Shown: positions 11,301 to 21,563 of the stretch, piece after piece
How the letters are laid out: each line of letters starts with the position of its first letter
Position numbering within the stretch: the stretch's first letter is position 1
Source of the DNA: Saccoglossus kowalevskii
Lineage: Eukaryota > Hemichordata > Enteropneusta > Harrimaniidae
Assembly (NCBI RefSeq): GCF_000003605.2
Contig: NW_003134342.1
Span: 131,604 to 171,230 of the forward strand
DNA length: 39,627 nt
Direction of reading: 5' to 3'
Made by a program: the position numbers and the translations under genes
The notes under the pieces: generated by a model
Database searches by the model: none
Told to the model about the DNA's origin: nothing
What the model saw: the letters and a program-made list of their open reading frames with translations, nothing else

Positions 11301-13808
11301 GTGGTGTTCTCACTAGACGAAATAAGCCGTTGTCACAACGCCTTTTATTTGAGAACCTTGTTAAAATGTGTGTGTGAACAGAATACGCCGTTGTGGCGTC
11401 GCTTTTTCGACACTGTCGTAAAAGGGGTGGACCAGATTCTAAACGTCGTTGTCACACCGGCTCTTGCACAATGGAATGTTCTGTGTGAACACAATACGAC
11501 GGCCAAATGCCCTCAACCGCCGACTTCTGAAAATGACTGACATCTTTTTTGAAAACAGGAAACAGTTCAATTAGATGACCATGTATAATAATATATTTGT
11601 AACTAAACATGTCTACATCTAAATCAGAGTGTTAGAACAGTAAAATAGGTCAGTAACTAAATACCATGGACACTTGACACAGGGAATCTAAAAATACAAT
11701 TGTGCTGATACAAAATCATGTAATAATCACATGTAATTACATTTTTGTAACGTGCTAGCAGTTTATTTTAATTAACTTTTAATTTTACCTCATTTGAATT
11801 TTATGGGTTTTGCATTTTTTTGTATTTATGTTCCTTACCATACAAAAACTCTCTGAAGTCACGAAGTGAACACAATAAGAGACGACTGATGTTGACATAT
11901 ACAAGGCAAAAACAACCACTGTAAAGCACAGCCATTTACACCATGAAAAACACAGACATCTAAACTACAATATCACCAAAGGTATGAAATCAGAAACATG
12001 TGGAGTTGCAGTTGTGATATTTGACAAACAATTTTCACTAAAAAAAAAGATGAGGGAATTGACATATCTATTCACACAGTCGATCGACAGAGTTAGTATT
12101 CACAATCTCCGATCACGTAGAAAGTCGGGGAACAAATGACGATCACACATGTGATAATCATGATAATTAGTGCGCATAATATTTTTTGCTGAATCAAAAA
12201 AAAAAAAAAACTTGTTTCTTGGGGTATCTACTACATGTACATCCATGCTTGGAGAATAGACTCTCATATAGTTCAAACAGATAAGCAAAACAAAAGAGTG
12301 GTCAGTAAAAACAAAAGGTTTTTAATCTATGCTCCTATGTGAACAAGGCGCTGTTATCAACAGTTTTTTTGGTTTGCATAAAGTCCAGATGTGTAAATAA
12401 ATCTTTAATGAAAACACCAAATAAACCGTTGACAACAGAGCCTTGGTTACGTAATCATGGAGCTCCAAGGTGATATCAAAGACAATAGTTGCATTCACGC
12501 ACAGCTCCTTAGCACGGGCTAAGAGGTCAAATTCCTTAGCCCGTGCTAAGAAAACGTGCGTGAGCGCTTAGCACGGGCTAAGGAATGCTAAGTACGGGTT
12601 AAATCTGATCCGAATTTAAGAAGTGGTCTAGACCCTCAGCACGGGCTAACGAAGTGTGCGCGAACGCTTAGCCCAGGGCTAAGCGCCCTCTGCAGCGACC
12701 TTTGGGTGTGAACATTATGCACGTGATCAAATATATCCAACTTTCTCATTCCCAAAATGGCAACCGAGCTCAGTGTACACGCTTCCACACTGATCAGGTC
12801 ATTGTAGTAGAGCGTACAGCAGCTCCAATCGTAGACAAAATAAATTTGTTTCGCTGTCCACGACATGCATTAATAAAACGAAACATGTCAGCAGCAGAAA
12901 TTGGCTGGTTCCCGCCTCAAGTGTCATGGCGTACCAATGTTCCTACCTGCCATTCGCAAAGGATGCCTGGAACCAGCAAACAACAGAAATAGAACCTCGT
13001 GTCATCCATTTTTCGTTTTGTAAATAGCGGCTTGCCAAAGGTCATCAACAGATGGCGCCCCTTAGCCCGTGCTAACGACTGGTCCTCCCTGTGCATGGAC
13101 GCAATTGGGTCTAGCCGAAATGTAAATATGCTAGATAAGCCTAAATCAGCTTAAATCTTAGCTCGTACTTTGTGTAACGTGAACACAACTAATGCTTCTC
13201 CATGATAAGAGTTGAGAGGATAGAAGGAAGAATGAAAAAGATTTTTTTTATCAAATTTGCAATCAAAGTTATTCCATTTCTCTATGCTAGGATATCATAT
13301 TTGTAGCCTAAAATTTACACGTTGGTACAATGCACAGAGGTGGGTTTTCTATTTTTTGATCCATAATAACCCGTTCTCACATCACAACACAGATTATAAA
13401 TAAATGTAAAGGGAGACTATGGAACAATTTGTACGAAGAGGAAGTTGAGTGACGTCATGAGTGGACAGTCGTATCCAAAATCGATTTGCCCTATTGGTCG
13501 GTGTATACCGTTATGTGGTAACGTTTTGTCACCATTCAGGCAGTGAATTGGGGCGAATTGACTGAATTTGATGATGTACGTTCCAGACACAGACAGGTCA
13601 ACGAACTCGGCGGTTCGACTTCATGACGAATTTCACCGATCACAGTTAAAAGCACAATTTAGCAATATATAAGTTGAATCACGTCACATCCTGGGCTTGA
13701 ACTAATCCGAGATTTGTCACTTACCAGGTTTAATGCAGCTCTGCTAGGAATAAGTCGTCTTTTTCCAGTAGCGGCTCGCACGGACGCTCTTATGACCGGC
13801 GCAGCCAT
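8180..13808 (-). CDS. ISCA1: ISCA1, mitochondrial iron-sulfur cluster assembly 1 (complete CDS, three exons)
   Basis: The coding exons, in transcript order, are 13808-13725, 11067-10908 and 8328-8180, all on the minus strand. Together they are 393 nt, giving 130 aa plus stop. All four splice borders are GT/AG (donors gtaagt and gtgagt; acceptors tag and cag) and the frame is continuous (intron phases 0 and 1). The human protein is 129 aa. ISCA1 is an A-type Fe-S scaffold/carrier that with ISCA2 and IBA57 helps make mitochondrial [4Fe-4S] clusters. The three conserved cluster-binding cysteines are present: C58 in RTRGCNGLSYTL and C122 and C124 in GTCGCGESFNV. Residues 1-28, basic and rich in Ala/Arg with no acidic residue, fit a mitochondrial presequence. 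Identification rests on near-identity to the known family motifs LTLLGTEMD, LSSEFVF and NPNIKGTCGCGESF. The gene is convergent with the exon ending at 471. A 5'-UTR exon cannot be excluded. Confidence 0.97.
9266..10363. mobile_element. hAT-like non-autonomous transposon, about 1.1 kb
   Basis: The left end is cagtgttctccacgaggg and the right end, reverse-complemented, is cagtgttctccacaaataaa: a terminal inverted repeat of about 15 bases starting with CAGTG, as is typical of hAT elements. The subterminal regions also mirror each other (aagaggggcgc on the left, gcacccctctt on the right). Flanks are ctttatg on the left and cttatg on the right, a possible but imperfect target duplication (hAT would give 8 bp). 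No transposase frame lies inside. It sits in ISCA1 intron 2. Confidence 0.7.
10280..10329. repeat. Duplicated 24-bp unit with two octamer (ATGCAAAT) motifs
   Basis: The unit tatgctaattatatgcaaat (plus taga) occurs twice in tandem. Each copy contains atgcaaat, the octamer bound by POU/Oct factors. It lies at the inner edge of the right end of the hAT-like element. Binding is only inferred from the motif. Confidence 0.6.
10637..10838. mobile_element. Palindromic MITE, TACTGTAAAATA family, copy 3
   Basis: The left terminus tactgtaaaatactttattt pairs with the right terminus, which reverse-complements to cactgtaatatactttattt. Inner arms contain inverted ttttcgct/agcgaaaa words. About 202 bp, non-coding, inserted in ISCA1 intron 2 close to exon 2. 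Confidence 0.85.
10908..11067 (-). CDS. ISCA1: ISCA1 coding exon 2 (residues 29-81 and first base of codon 82)
   Basis: The acceptor AG is at 11069-11068 and the donor GTGAGT begins at 10907. It encodes TESAATKIKTLMADKPQVLG and onward through RTRGCNGLSYTLDYAYEKQ to VIQN, then the first base of Gly82. It contains the first cluster-binding cysteine, C58. A palindromic MITE ends only about 70 bp from its donor, at 10838. Confidence 0.96.
11068..13724 (-). other. ISCA1: ISCA1 intron 1
   Basis: A 2657-bp phase 0 intron. It contains the nested inverted-repeat element at 12486-13108. Around 11290-11510 there are several copies of gtgtgaacacaatacg and cgttgtcacaac words in both orientations, probably another degraded repeat; the 148-aa open frame at 11094-11540 runs through these and is not credible as a gene. 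Confidence 0.85.
12486..13108. mobile_element. MITE-like nested inverted repeat with multiple TTAGCACGGGCTAA motifs
   Basis: The left end (agttgcattcacgcacagct) and the right end (gtgcatggacgcaatt) are inverted copies. Inside them the motif ttagcacgggctaa and its inverse ttagcccgtgctaa occur at least five times in the left arm (12508-12680) and once in the right arm (about 13060). A second inverted pair, gcgccctctgcagcgacctt at 12683 against ccaaaggtcatcaac...ggcgcc at 13035, nests within. The element has no coding content and lies in ISCA1 intron 1. Confidence 0.65.
13725..13808 (-). CDS. ISCA1: ISCA1 coding exon 1 (residues 1-28)
   Basis: It starts at the ATG 13808-13806 and encodes MAAPVIRASVRAATGKRRLI followed by PSRAALNL, then the donor gtaagt. 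The start is chosen because it begins the arginine-rich presequence expected for ISCA1 and gives a total length within one residue of the human protein. An in-frame upstream extension on this strand exists, but it contains no ISCA1-like sequence. Confidence 0.93.
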
Positions 13809-13815
13809 TTTTAAA
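13800..13815 (-). promoter_or_regulatory. Start-codon context resembling TISU/YY1 element
   Basis: The start context on the gene strand is aaaaATGGCTGCG, close to the AAnATGGCnGC pattern shared by YY1 sites and the TISU initiator. TISU is known from genes with very short 5' UTRs, with mitochondrial-function genes enriched. The match is partial (T in place of G after ATGGC, A rather than C/G at -1 and -4), so this is a suggestion only. Confidence 0.25.
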
Positions 13816-14840
13816 ATCTTGTTTTTAAAACATCGCCCTCTGCCGTCACTAAAAACCACATTCCGCTTCGAACGTCTTATGCGCAAAGGCTCATGGGACA
13901 AGGAGAGACCTACAGGGCTCATACCACTAATTGAATTTCCATAGACGACAATGTTAACATATGACGAGATTGCTATATGAAAATGACGAAGAAAGTTGAA
14001 AATATGGCTCAAAAATGGGAAATCAACATGCCAGTAATCAACCATATGAAAAAAACTAACATGTTGGCCAGCTCAAACTCTTGCAAATCTCAGGTAAACA
14101 AGACACACTGTATTTGGATTGCACCAAGAGAAATCACTGGAAAAACACCAATATTAGAACATCCATTAACACACAGAATAAACCCACAGGTACACAGCCG
14201 CTAAGTAGTAAACAAAAGACCACATGTTGGTCTCACCTCTGACCCAGGTGATTACGCCCTCAAACAGGGAGCATCTGAGAAAAATAATATTTAAAAAATT
14301 TCATTGGTTCTTGCTAGGCATTTAAATTGCTACGAGCAGCCATTGGTTAATTAGTGGCATGAGACCTACACATAATACGTATTCTAGTGTGCAAAGAAAT
14401 GCGGTCACTGACTATTTTTTTACATAGACGTAATATTAATGTATGTGGATTACAGAGCATGTAGGACTCTACAGGGAAAAGTATAAGAACAAAATATTTT
14501 CGATTTTTTTTAAACTCGGGGGAGGGGGTGTACGAACGTATAAAAAATACAGAAAAATAAATAAGTAGTCAGTATAATATTTAATTCCAACACTGTAAGA
14601 AAGCTGGCCTCACTATTCCATAAACTAGACAATATACCGTTGTTGGACAAGAAAAACACGATCTCTAAATTTAAATACAACGTTTCTGCAAAAAATGATT
14701 CACAACAAAGACAGGGCACTATAGTCATGTGGGTAGCCGACAAATCTACGGATAAGAAACCTTCAAGGCAATACGAATCGTTTTGTTAAAAAAGTTAAGA
14801 ACAACATATATTTCAAAAGTAAGTTTTAAGCAGAAGACAA
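13809..14840. other. Region upstream of ISCA1; promoter presumed here
   Basis: The first 150-250 bp holds the 5' UTR and core promoter of ISCA1 by position, but no TATA box is evident. It includes gcgcaaaggctcatgggaca, resembling common CpG-type promoter motifs. Further out nothing gene-like is seen. Confidence 0.35.
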
Positions 14841-15161
14841 TTAAAGGGCTGTAGCCGACGCGCCACGCATGCGCGAGATATATGGGTCTCATACAAACAA
14901 AGATGGCGACTTTGACTGTTGCGCAGATCAAGGAGTACAAACTGAGCCGCTACAAAGCTTTAATTGGGTATTTTTTAGGTGATTGGAAGGTATCGAAGTA
15001 AAAGAAGGTACGGTATCAACGGCGGTAATTTGTGCAAGTCACGCCCATATATAACCTCATACTCGTGATTTCCATTAGGAAAGTGCAATGGATTGTGGGA
15101 AAATCAATGTTTATCAACACAAATGTCGCCCATGCGCAGCTCGACGACCAGCGCCCTTTAA
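14841..15161. mobile_element. TTAA-flanked MITE, subtype A, copy 1
   Basis: It begins ttaaagggctgtagccgacg and ends gctcgacgaccagcgcccttt followed by aa, an inverted repeat of about 20 bases bounded by TTAA on both sides. The copy at 21257-21563 shares most of its length (tatgggtctcata, tggcgactttgactgttgcg, gattgtgggaaaatcaatgt). An open frame of 32 codons starting with ATG at 14903 lies inside it. No transposase. About 321 bp. Confidence 0.85.
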
Positions 15162-15274
15162 CTTACAATTTTCTAAGAAGTAGGTTAGTTCTAATACGAA
15201 ACAATAAAGTGGCATTTTGGGCATTAGCCCGAGCTAAGCGATCCAGATTGTGTTTTTAATTTTTTATTTATAAT
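15162..15274. other. Short spacer with a TTAGCCCGAGCTAA motif
   Basis: Around 15224 attagcccgagctaag resembles the palindromic motif repeated in the element at 12486-13108; it may be a fragment of the same repeat. Nothing else is seen. Confidence 0.3.
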
Positions 15275-15905
15275 TCGGTCTTCGTCCGTCCGTCTGTGCG
15301 TCCGTCCGTCTGGAGTCATATTTCAGAATCCTTTGGACCAATTCCGTTCATTCTTTGCATGTGTCTAGTACTTTATGTGGGACATATGCACATCCAGTGG
15401 TTTAGCGATTCGATTCAAAATGTCCGACTGGCAGCCATCTTGTTGTTGTTTTTAAATGTCGTATTTTGGACATGCTTTGTCAGTTTTCATTCAAACTTGG
15501 TACATACTAGTAAATTATACATATGATACATGTCCATGACAATTTCTTTCGCAATTGGATCAAAGATGGCCGACTGGCAGGCATCTTGTTCTTTTAAAAT
15601 GCTTTGTCAGTTTTCATTCAAATCTGGCACATACTTTATACATGTTAGGATACTTGTCCATGACAATTTGTTTCAAAATCGGATCAAGGATGGCCGATTG
15701 ACAGCCATCTGACTTTTTGTTTTGGCCTTATTACTATATTTCCAAGATTTGTGTACATTTTTATTCGTATTTGGCACATACATCATACATGTCAGTTTGT
15801 TTCATAATCAGATCAAAGATGGCCGAATAACGGCTATTTTTATTTTATATTACTATATCTCTGTCACCCATGTATCATTTCCATTGATATTTAGCATGTC
15901 ATAAA
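15275..15905. repeat. Diverged tandem repeat with a (CGTC)n head
   Basis: A cgtccgtccgtc-rich stretch (15286-15311) is followed by about four diverged copies of a 120-150 bp unit. Each copy contains a ggcacatac-like word, a tgacaatttgtttc-like word and gatcaaagatggccgactgg; the gatggccg landmark falls at about 15419, 15565, 15689 and 15818. Open frames read through it in several frames (15296-15526, 15530-15712, 15722-15904) because the repeat lacks stops, not because it codes. Confidence 0.75.
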
Positions 15906-16480
15906 TGGACGTTTTACACTAATAAACTGATGAACTATGCCACCTGCGGGGAGAGTTCTTTTAATTTTATGATGTAGATGGGCAAGTGTAATTCACAGAC
16001 AGATCACCATTGTTTGACACCCCCTGCCATGTGAATTTAAATTAGAGGCATGATAAACGTTAAATTGTATTCAACACATTATTTTGAACTGCAAATTTGA
16101 GGACACTGCTTTCACCATATTATTTAACACAAGAGCGCGCTTGACTTGTACAAAGGGTCTATTAGCCACTTTAGTCCGGAACTAACAATACAATTACAAA
16201 GAGTTGCAATTGCTGTATTCCCTATCCCAGAATCTCAAATTCGATCATTACACATATGTTAACATTGTAAGCCCCATGTAAAGATTTATTGTAGGGCATC
16301 ATGGCAACATGCATTCATATTCATGAGATGTATGGTAATGTAATTTTAGTGCCTCATTCCCATCCTCAGACTTGCATTTTATCAAACATACTCTAAACAA
16401 TTTTAGCAAAAGCAATAACATAGACATGCACCTCAATTTGTTTTACTTTCACATGTGATCTATGTTTTCTTTGCCATGTC
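15906..16480. other. Intergenic DNA without recognisable features
   Basis: No coding-like frame, inverted repeat or array is visible on either strand. Confidence 0.4.
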
Positions 16481-16606
16481 TTAAACTGGAGGGGTCGTCA
16501 CGCAACACGTGGTCGAATTTGATGTAAATAAACAATCTGTTGCATTTGCCACTTGGGATTTAAGTTTCAAGGACACGCTCGCGACACCCCCCCCCCCGCG
16601 CTTTAA
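16481..16606. mobile_element. TTAA-flanked MITE, subtype C (diverged)
   Basis: It starts ttaaactggaggggtcgtca and ends gcgacacccccccccccgcg followed by ctttaa, a degenerate inverted repeat between TTAA borders. Its left third (tcgaatttgatgtaaat) closely matches the element at 37809-37940 (tcgaatttcatgtaaac), linking it to that group. The poly-C run at the right end probably expanded after insertion. Confidence 0.6.
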
Positions 16607-16890
16607 TATGACGAGCACACAGAGAACTTTTAACGGGAACTGCGTCATTTTCAATGACTTGTTTTTTGCACTTTGCGCATGTTCCGTCATAAATCAAATT
16701 TGGCCCTCTAGCGGCCATGACGTCAAAATGGCCGAGATGTCTGTAAGCAAAGTCGTTCAAATCTCTTTGCCGCGGATTCTTTCCAAACATTTTTCAGCTG
16801 TACACGATTGAATGTATTCTGAATAGCTCATGATGTTAGAAATACTTTGTTCGGGTCGGGAATCAGGGATTATTAAGAATGCAAACTACG

Positions 16891-17048
16891 TTAAAGTGGG
16901 GGAGTCGTTACCTGTGCATGCGTCAGATAGTCATAGCGTGTCATTGTTTACAAACAAGCGTCTATCCATGAACCTTTGCGTTTTTAGCGTGTGTTGTTAT
17001 CGTCGCTTGGGACTCGCGCGTGCGCAGGTGACGACCCTCCCGCTTTAA
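16891..17048. mobile_element. TTAA-flanked MITE, subtype B, copy 1
   Basis: It begins ttaaagtgggggagtcgtta and ends gcaggtgacgaccctcccgc followed by tttaa. The inner sequence gtcattgtttacaaacaagc is shared almost exactly with the copies at 19893-20035 and 38144-38308. 158 bp, non-coding; the open frame 16830-17048 lies across it by chance. Confidence 0.9.
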
Positions 17049-19254
17049 AGTTAGCTTCAAAACGTGGTGACAATATGGAGGTAAGCCAAACTAAAAACAT
17101 CCATTACCACTGAAAATTAAAAAGGTACAAACAGTTTGTAGTATAGTAATGTGTTATAACTGAAATTGAGAATCATGATATGTAAGCTTGTGAGTAACAC
17201 ATAATATAAATATCAGTCTTACGTTGTCACCGTCTAAAATACAACTACAACAAAAAACAGTATTTTTTTATTGTTGGACGACCAGCATAATGACAAGCAT
17301 ATTACGAGATACCAATTGACCAAGCCCACTTCATTGTCTGTTATTGTCACAGCTTCGATTAAAATGTTTTCAGTTTCAATGAAGCAGCCGAGGGGTTATT
17401 CGAGTTCATATGAACGAATCACACGCAAATCTCAAACACTTGTATTCAGTGTCATTAACCTTGCAAATTCGTATCTACAGATCTGTGCTGCCGACAATAA
17501 GTTACTCCAGGCATGCCATTTACTTTTGGTTTAGTTACTACCGTAGTTCACCTTGTTATCAACATTGTCGTCATTCACGTGCGCCAGCTCTGAAGAGTAC
17601 CTCTCAATTAGTAAGTGAATAGACGACATTATCCTGTCTCAGTCTCAAATTGTTATTATTGGCGAAGATCTCATACGTTTAAATGTGCAATAGTGGTTGA
17701 AACATGCCATTTTCAATACTGTTATTTGATGCAGTATGTTGATGAATACATTGGATTATGATTTATCGTGAACACCAAACTCCGTTCAACAGTTCTTGTA
17801 GGACACATTCGATGAAGCAGCATAATTCTCTAACATACGTGTACAGTCTGTGCTAATTCAGTGAAATCAACATTAAAAAACTCAAAATCCTACCAGTGTA
17901 TAGGAAAAGAAAAATACACACAATGATTAAAACATAAACAAAAAATTAATCACAGCTAAACAAAAAGAGATATGCAGTTTCTGCCACCCCTAATGGTCAA
18001 ACCCTTCTAAACATTGTCATGACGGAAAGTCTTCTGATTCCTTCGCCACAGTTGAAGAGGGTTTGTTTCATAGTTTCCCCTCTCAAGGAAATGAACTTGG
18101 CGGCGACTTAAGCTTTGTAAAACTGTGGTTCGTTTAACGAACCATTTCACCATGTTTACTGTACTCTCATCGACCCTAATGGTTTTTCCACATATTCATG
18201 AATATTCATGAGACAGCACTGCGTGACGAGAAATCTCGATCGCCGATTACCTGCCGGAATACGAATTGAAGGGTAAGTCCGTAAATCCGATCAGTGTTTT
18301 TCTGCATCGTTCACGCGAACCAACAACATGGCCGATGCAAAGCGCAGAAAAGCAGTAACATTGACAGTTCGAACGTTTGATATTCTCTTTCTTCGCCGAC
18401 AAATTGAGGGACCACCGTGCCGAGGGACTGTAGATGTACTGAGTCGGTTGAAGACACCAATACTAGCACGACTTTGCTGGACAGAAATTCCCATAATATT
18501 ATCGATGCGAAGTACCCTTACAATGGGCGTCAATTCACTCTAAAATGACGTACATGTACTTGCAGATGCCGATACTTCCAGATGCGGAATCGCTTTAAAA
18601 CTGATAGTTTGTTGGTGGAAAAAAAGTGTGCGGTAATCGGTTTCCTGTGCTATTTTTAAATATGACATACTGCTATCCTCGGGCGCGGACATCCGGGCAT
18701 TTTCACCGCTTGGCAACCCTGGCGGTGAAAACAAAGGCCTAAAACTCGCAGAAAACGGTACTTTAGGATGATTGTTGAGACTCCCCTGAACAGTGTAACC
18801 AGATTAGTCCTACGTATGTAACATATATAAATTTGGTTGTTCAGGATTACTTAGAAGTTGAGTTTGTATTGTTTTCTCAAATTTTCACCGGCTCGACCGG
18901 CGTTCCACAGCAGCGCGAAAAGAGCCCATAGAAATGCATGTACAGTGGTGCGCGTCTTAGCAACGTGGAACGTCCTGTGACGTAGCTCCGCCCCCGAGGA
19001 TACACTGCTGAACAAGCAGAAGTCATTTTGTCTTTTTCGCTGACACCAGCGATTTTCACTGGCGTTTCACTGCTGATTTCATTAGAGTATCCGGTCGTGT
19101 ATAATTAATATTTCCAGCCATTTCTCGTGTGTCGATGAGTAGAACGAAATTGCTTTCACGTAAACGGCATTTTTGAGCCACCAGTAATGTTAACACAGTT
19201 TACAGCACAGCACCCTCTATCGTCAGATGTTGTTCTGGTTGTCTCCGTTAACTC
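17049..19254. other. Gene-free stretch with a CpG-richer part near 18200-19130
   Basis: No exon with family resemblance is seen. From about 18200 to 19130 the sequence is richer in CpG and has ATG contexts such as aacaacATGGCCGATGCAAA at 18328, which opens a 71-codon frame; this could be a promoter or first exon of a gene I cannot trace further, or unmethylated non-coding DNA. An atgaatattcat palindrome occurs once near 18195. Confidence 0.3.
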
Positions 19255-19629
19255 GAGGGGGGGGGGGGGCAAGGGGGTAGCTGGTACAATTTTACGGGAA
19301 ATAAAAGGGGATTTTTACAATTTACAAGGAAAAAAAAAGACGTTTTTACAGTTTACAGTGAAAATTGAATTTTGCAGTGAATTGTGTCATCTAGTCGTTT
19401 TACAGTTTCGAAAATGTAATTTCCCTGTATTATTCTTTACGACTTATTTGGATGTAAATTCTTGTACGTACCAAGAAAAACGACACATTTTTACAGTGTA
19501 CGAAAAAAAATATCTGATTGATTACGTTGTACGTCTAACAGAATTACGGAATTTATTTTTATCAATTTACGTTGTACGAACAAAAAAATATTGCAATTAC
19601 GTTGAACGAAAATAACCCTTGCCCCCCTC
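19255..19629. mobile_element. G-tract repeat element with CAAGGG/CCCTTG inverted ends, copy 1
   Basis: The left end is a run of G followed by caagggggtagctggtaca; the right end is aacccttgcccccct, its inverse. Between them lie many words like tttacagt, tttttacag and acgttgtacg in near-tandem arrangement. A second copy at 23634-23940 shares the left end (ggggatagctggtacag, aggaaataaaa). The 142-aa open frame at 19187-19615 is made of this low-complexity repeat and is not a gene. Confidence 0.6.
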
Positions 19630-19892
19630 TGAATTATTCAGCGCCAACTAATTACCATGGAAACGCAGCGTAGGACCGCATGGACATGATACGTCACTCT
19701 GCTTGGCGCGATATTCCTGGATAGTTTTGATACTTCATTATGTACTATTTTTCGCTGTCACAACAAATATTTGGCATACTATTTTGACAACCAAGTGCCC
19801 AGGGTAAAAACATGCCCCTTCAATACATTTATTATTCATCTGCAGGCGCTATGACGTGCTTGAGTCCGAGCGTACGTGAGGCGCAAGTTGTG

Positions 19893-20035
19893 TTAAAGCG
19901 GGGGAGTCGTCACCTGCTCATGCGTCAGATGGCCATAGCGTGTCATTGTTTACAAACAAGCGTCTACCCATGCTGTTATCGTCGCTTAGGGACTCAATTC
20001 CCGTGCGTGCGCAGGTGACGACTCTCCCGCTTTAA
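19893..20035. mobile_element. TTAA-flanked MITE, subtype B, copy 2
   Basis: It begins ttaaagcgggggagtcgtca and ends gcaggtgacgactctcccgc followed by tttaa. 143 bp; shorter than the other two subtype B copies because about 20 bp around the motif tttttagcgtgtg of copies 1 and 3 are missing. Confidence 0.9.
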
Positions 20036-21256
20036 TTTTAGCATTAAAATGTCCGCATTTAGCAGAGATCCAACGGCATTTCGCAAATTTATGACCAGGC
20101 TTCAAGTTTGTGACAACCTAATGCTAAAATTGTCTATATATCCTACCTGGTCCTACTTGATTTTTAAAACTTGAATTCAGGATAAAATCTGTCGCGACAG
20201 CGCCCTCCATTGGCTAGAATTCAAAGGACTAGATAGGTTAGAAGATTAACATTATCAAAGCATCGTACGAACTCAATTCAGCATGAAATTGAGTGATACT
20301 AGCGACAACACGTGATTGATGGTGCTCTCTGATGAGAAATAAATGGAACGGTCACCTGATTTCACAGAATGGCCACACTTTAGTGTAATTACGTCACATG
20401 GCATTTTAGAAAATGACAGATCGTGACTGGCACACAATCAGGTATACACCAGTTTTCCCCCACGCTAGTCAATTTTCACAAACCTCCATATAATCAAATA
20501 TATTACGTTTTGGAATCGAAATAGTTCACAATAAATGTTGATAATCACATCTTATATATTTTGTATAGATTGACATAATACGAATTAAAGTGGTACATTT
20601 CAATCACTGGGGTGGAAATATGGGATGTCATTGTCTCCGATTGTAATTCACTCTTCGTGTTAAATGACCACGAGCCGCAGTTTTTTTTTTTGCAAATTTG
20701 TTAGTTATAGTTTTGAATCCATATCATGTATGCAAACTAAGAAAACACGTGATAATATGCCAAGTAAAGTGGTTTATACTGTATACATTCACAAGTGAAT
20801 TTCGGTACGAACAAGAATTCAAAAAGATTTCGGTGAAGCCTCTAGACGAATTCCCTAGGAGCGTTGACAAGCCATTGTCTGTTAATTTGGTTATTATTTT
20901 GAATAAACAATCGGAGAAACTGAATGGGTACAGGCATGAGTAACGCCACCGGATAACGCCCCTTTTGGGCAACAGTCGTTGACGACATGAACAACGCCAC
21001 ATTTGGGCAACAGTCTGTGCAGACATCGGTCTATATCGGTAAAGACATAACAAAGTTTTTCCAACCATACATTTGATATAATTCGTATAATCGAACGACA
21101 GTCACGTGATCTGTGCATACGTAATGTATACTCCGAGTACATGTATATCTACAAAAGCTGTTTCCATAACTACGGTTGACTGTCGTCAGCAAGATGTTAA
21201 ATTGAGTGTCCGAGGGAAGGCAATGGTCCTTGTGTGAACTAAATGTCGGAAACTGT
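20036..21256. other. Intergenic DNA with a short direct duplication
   Basis: At 20946-21018 the phrase aacgcc...tttgggcaacagtc occurs twice, about 48 bp apart. No coding-like frame is seen; the 81-aa and 114-aa open frames here overlap on opposite strands and neither looks like a protein family. Confidence 0.35.
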
Positions 21257-21563
21257 TTAAAGGGCGGTAGTCGTCGCGCTACGCATGCACGAGATATATG
21301 GGTCTCATATAAACAAAGCTGGCGACTTTGACTGTTGCGCAGATCAACGATTACATACTAAGACGTTTCTAAGCTTTAATTAGGTATTTTGTAGGTGATT
21401 GGAAAGTATCAAAGGAGTCACCGACGGTAATTAGTGCAAGTCGCACCCAGGTCAAATCGCATACTTGTGATTTCCATTTGAAAAGCGTATTGGATTGTGG
21501 GAAAATCAATGTTTATCAACACAAGTGTTGCACATGAGCAGCGCGACGACCATCGCGCTTTAA
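21257..21563. mobile_element. TTAA-flanked MITE, subtype A, copy 2
   Basis: It begins ttaaagggcggtagtcgtcg and ends gcgcgacgaccatcgcgctt followed by taa. It aligns with copy 1 at 14841-15161 over nearly all its length. The ATG of the small frame in copy 1 is CTG here and the frame is cut by an early stop, so the frame is not conserved between copies. Confidence 0.9.

Noticed and set aside
11094-11540. 148-aa open frame on the plus strand
   Set aside because: It overlaps the intron and is antisense to the exon side of ISCA1, runs through repeated gtgtgaacacaatacg words, and has no family resemblance.
12140-13200. Scattered gtgaacaca words around ISCA1 intron 1 as one larger transposon joined with 11290-11510
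   Set aside because: The words recur in both orientations but I could not define matching ends or a target duplication, so I kept only the better supported 12486-13108 element.
15296-15904. Three successive plus-strand frames of 60-76 aa resembling a gene cluster
   Set aside because: They repeat one another because they read the same diverged tandem unit; no start context or splice pattern supports a gene.
16481-16811. Overlapping frames of 69-100 aa on both strands
   Set aside because: They cross the subtype C MITE and its poly-C tract; neither strand gives a family-like protein.
19187-19615. 142-aa open frame on the plus strand
   Set aside because: Almost all of it is the low-complexity G-tract/TTTACAG repeat element; the peptide is repeat-derived.
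20698-21142. Overlapping 81-, 114- and 82-aa frames
   Set aside because: Opposite-strand chance frames over a short direct duplication; composition is not protein-like.
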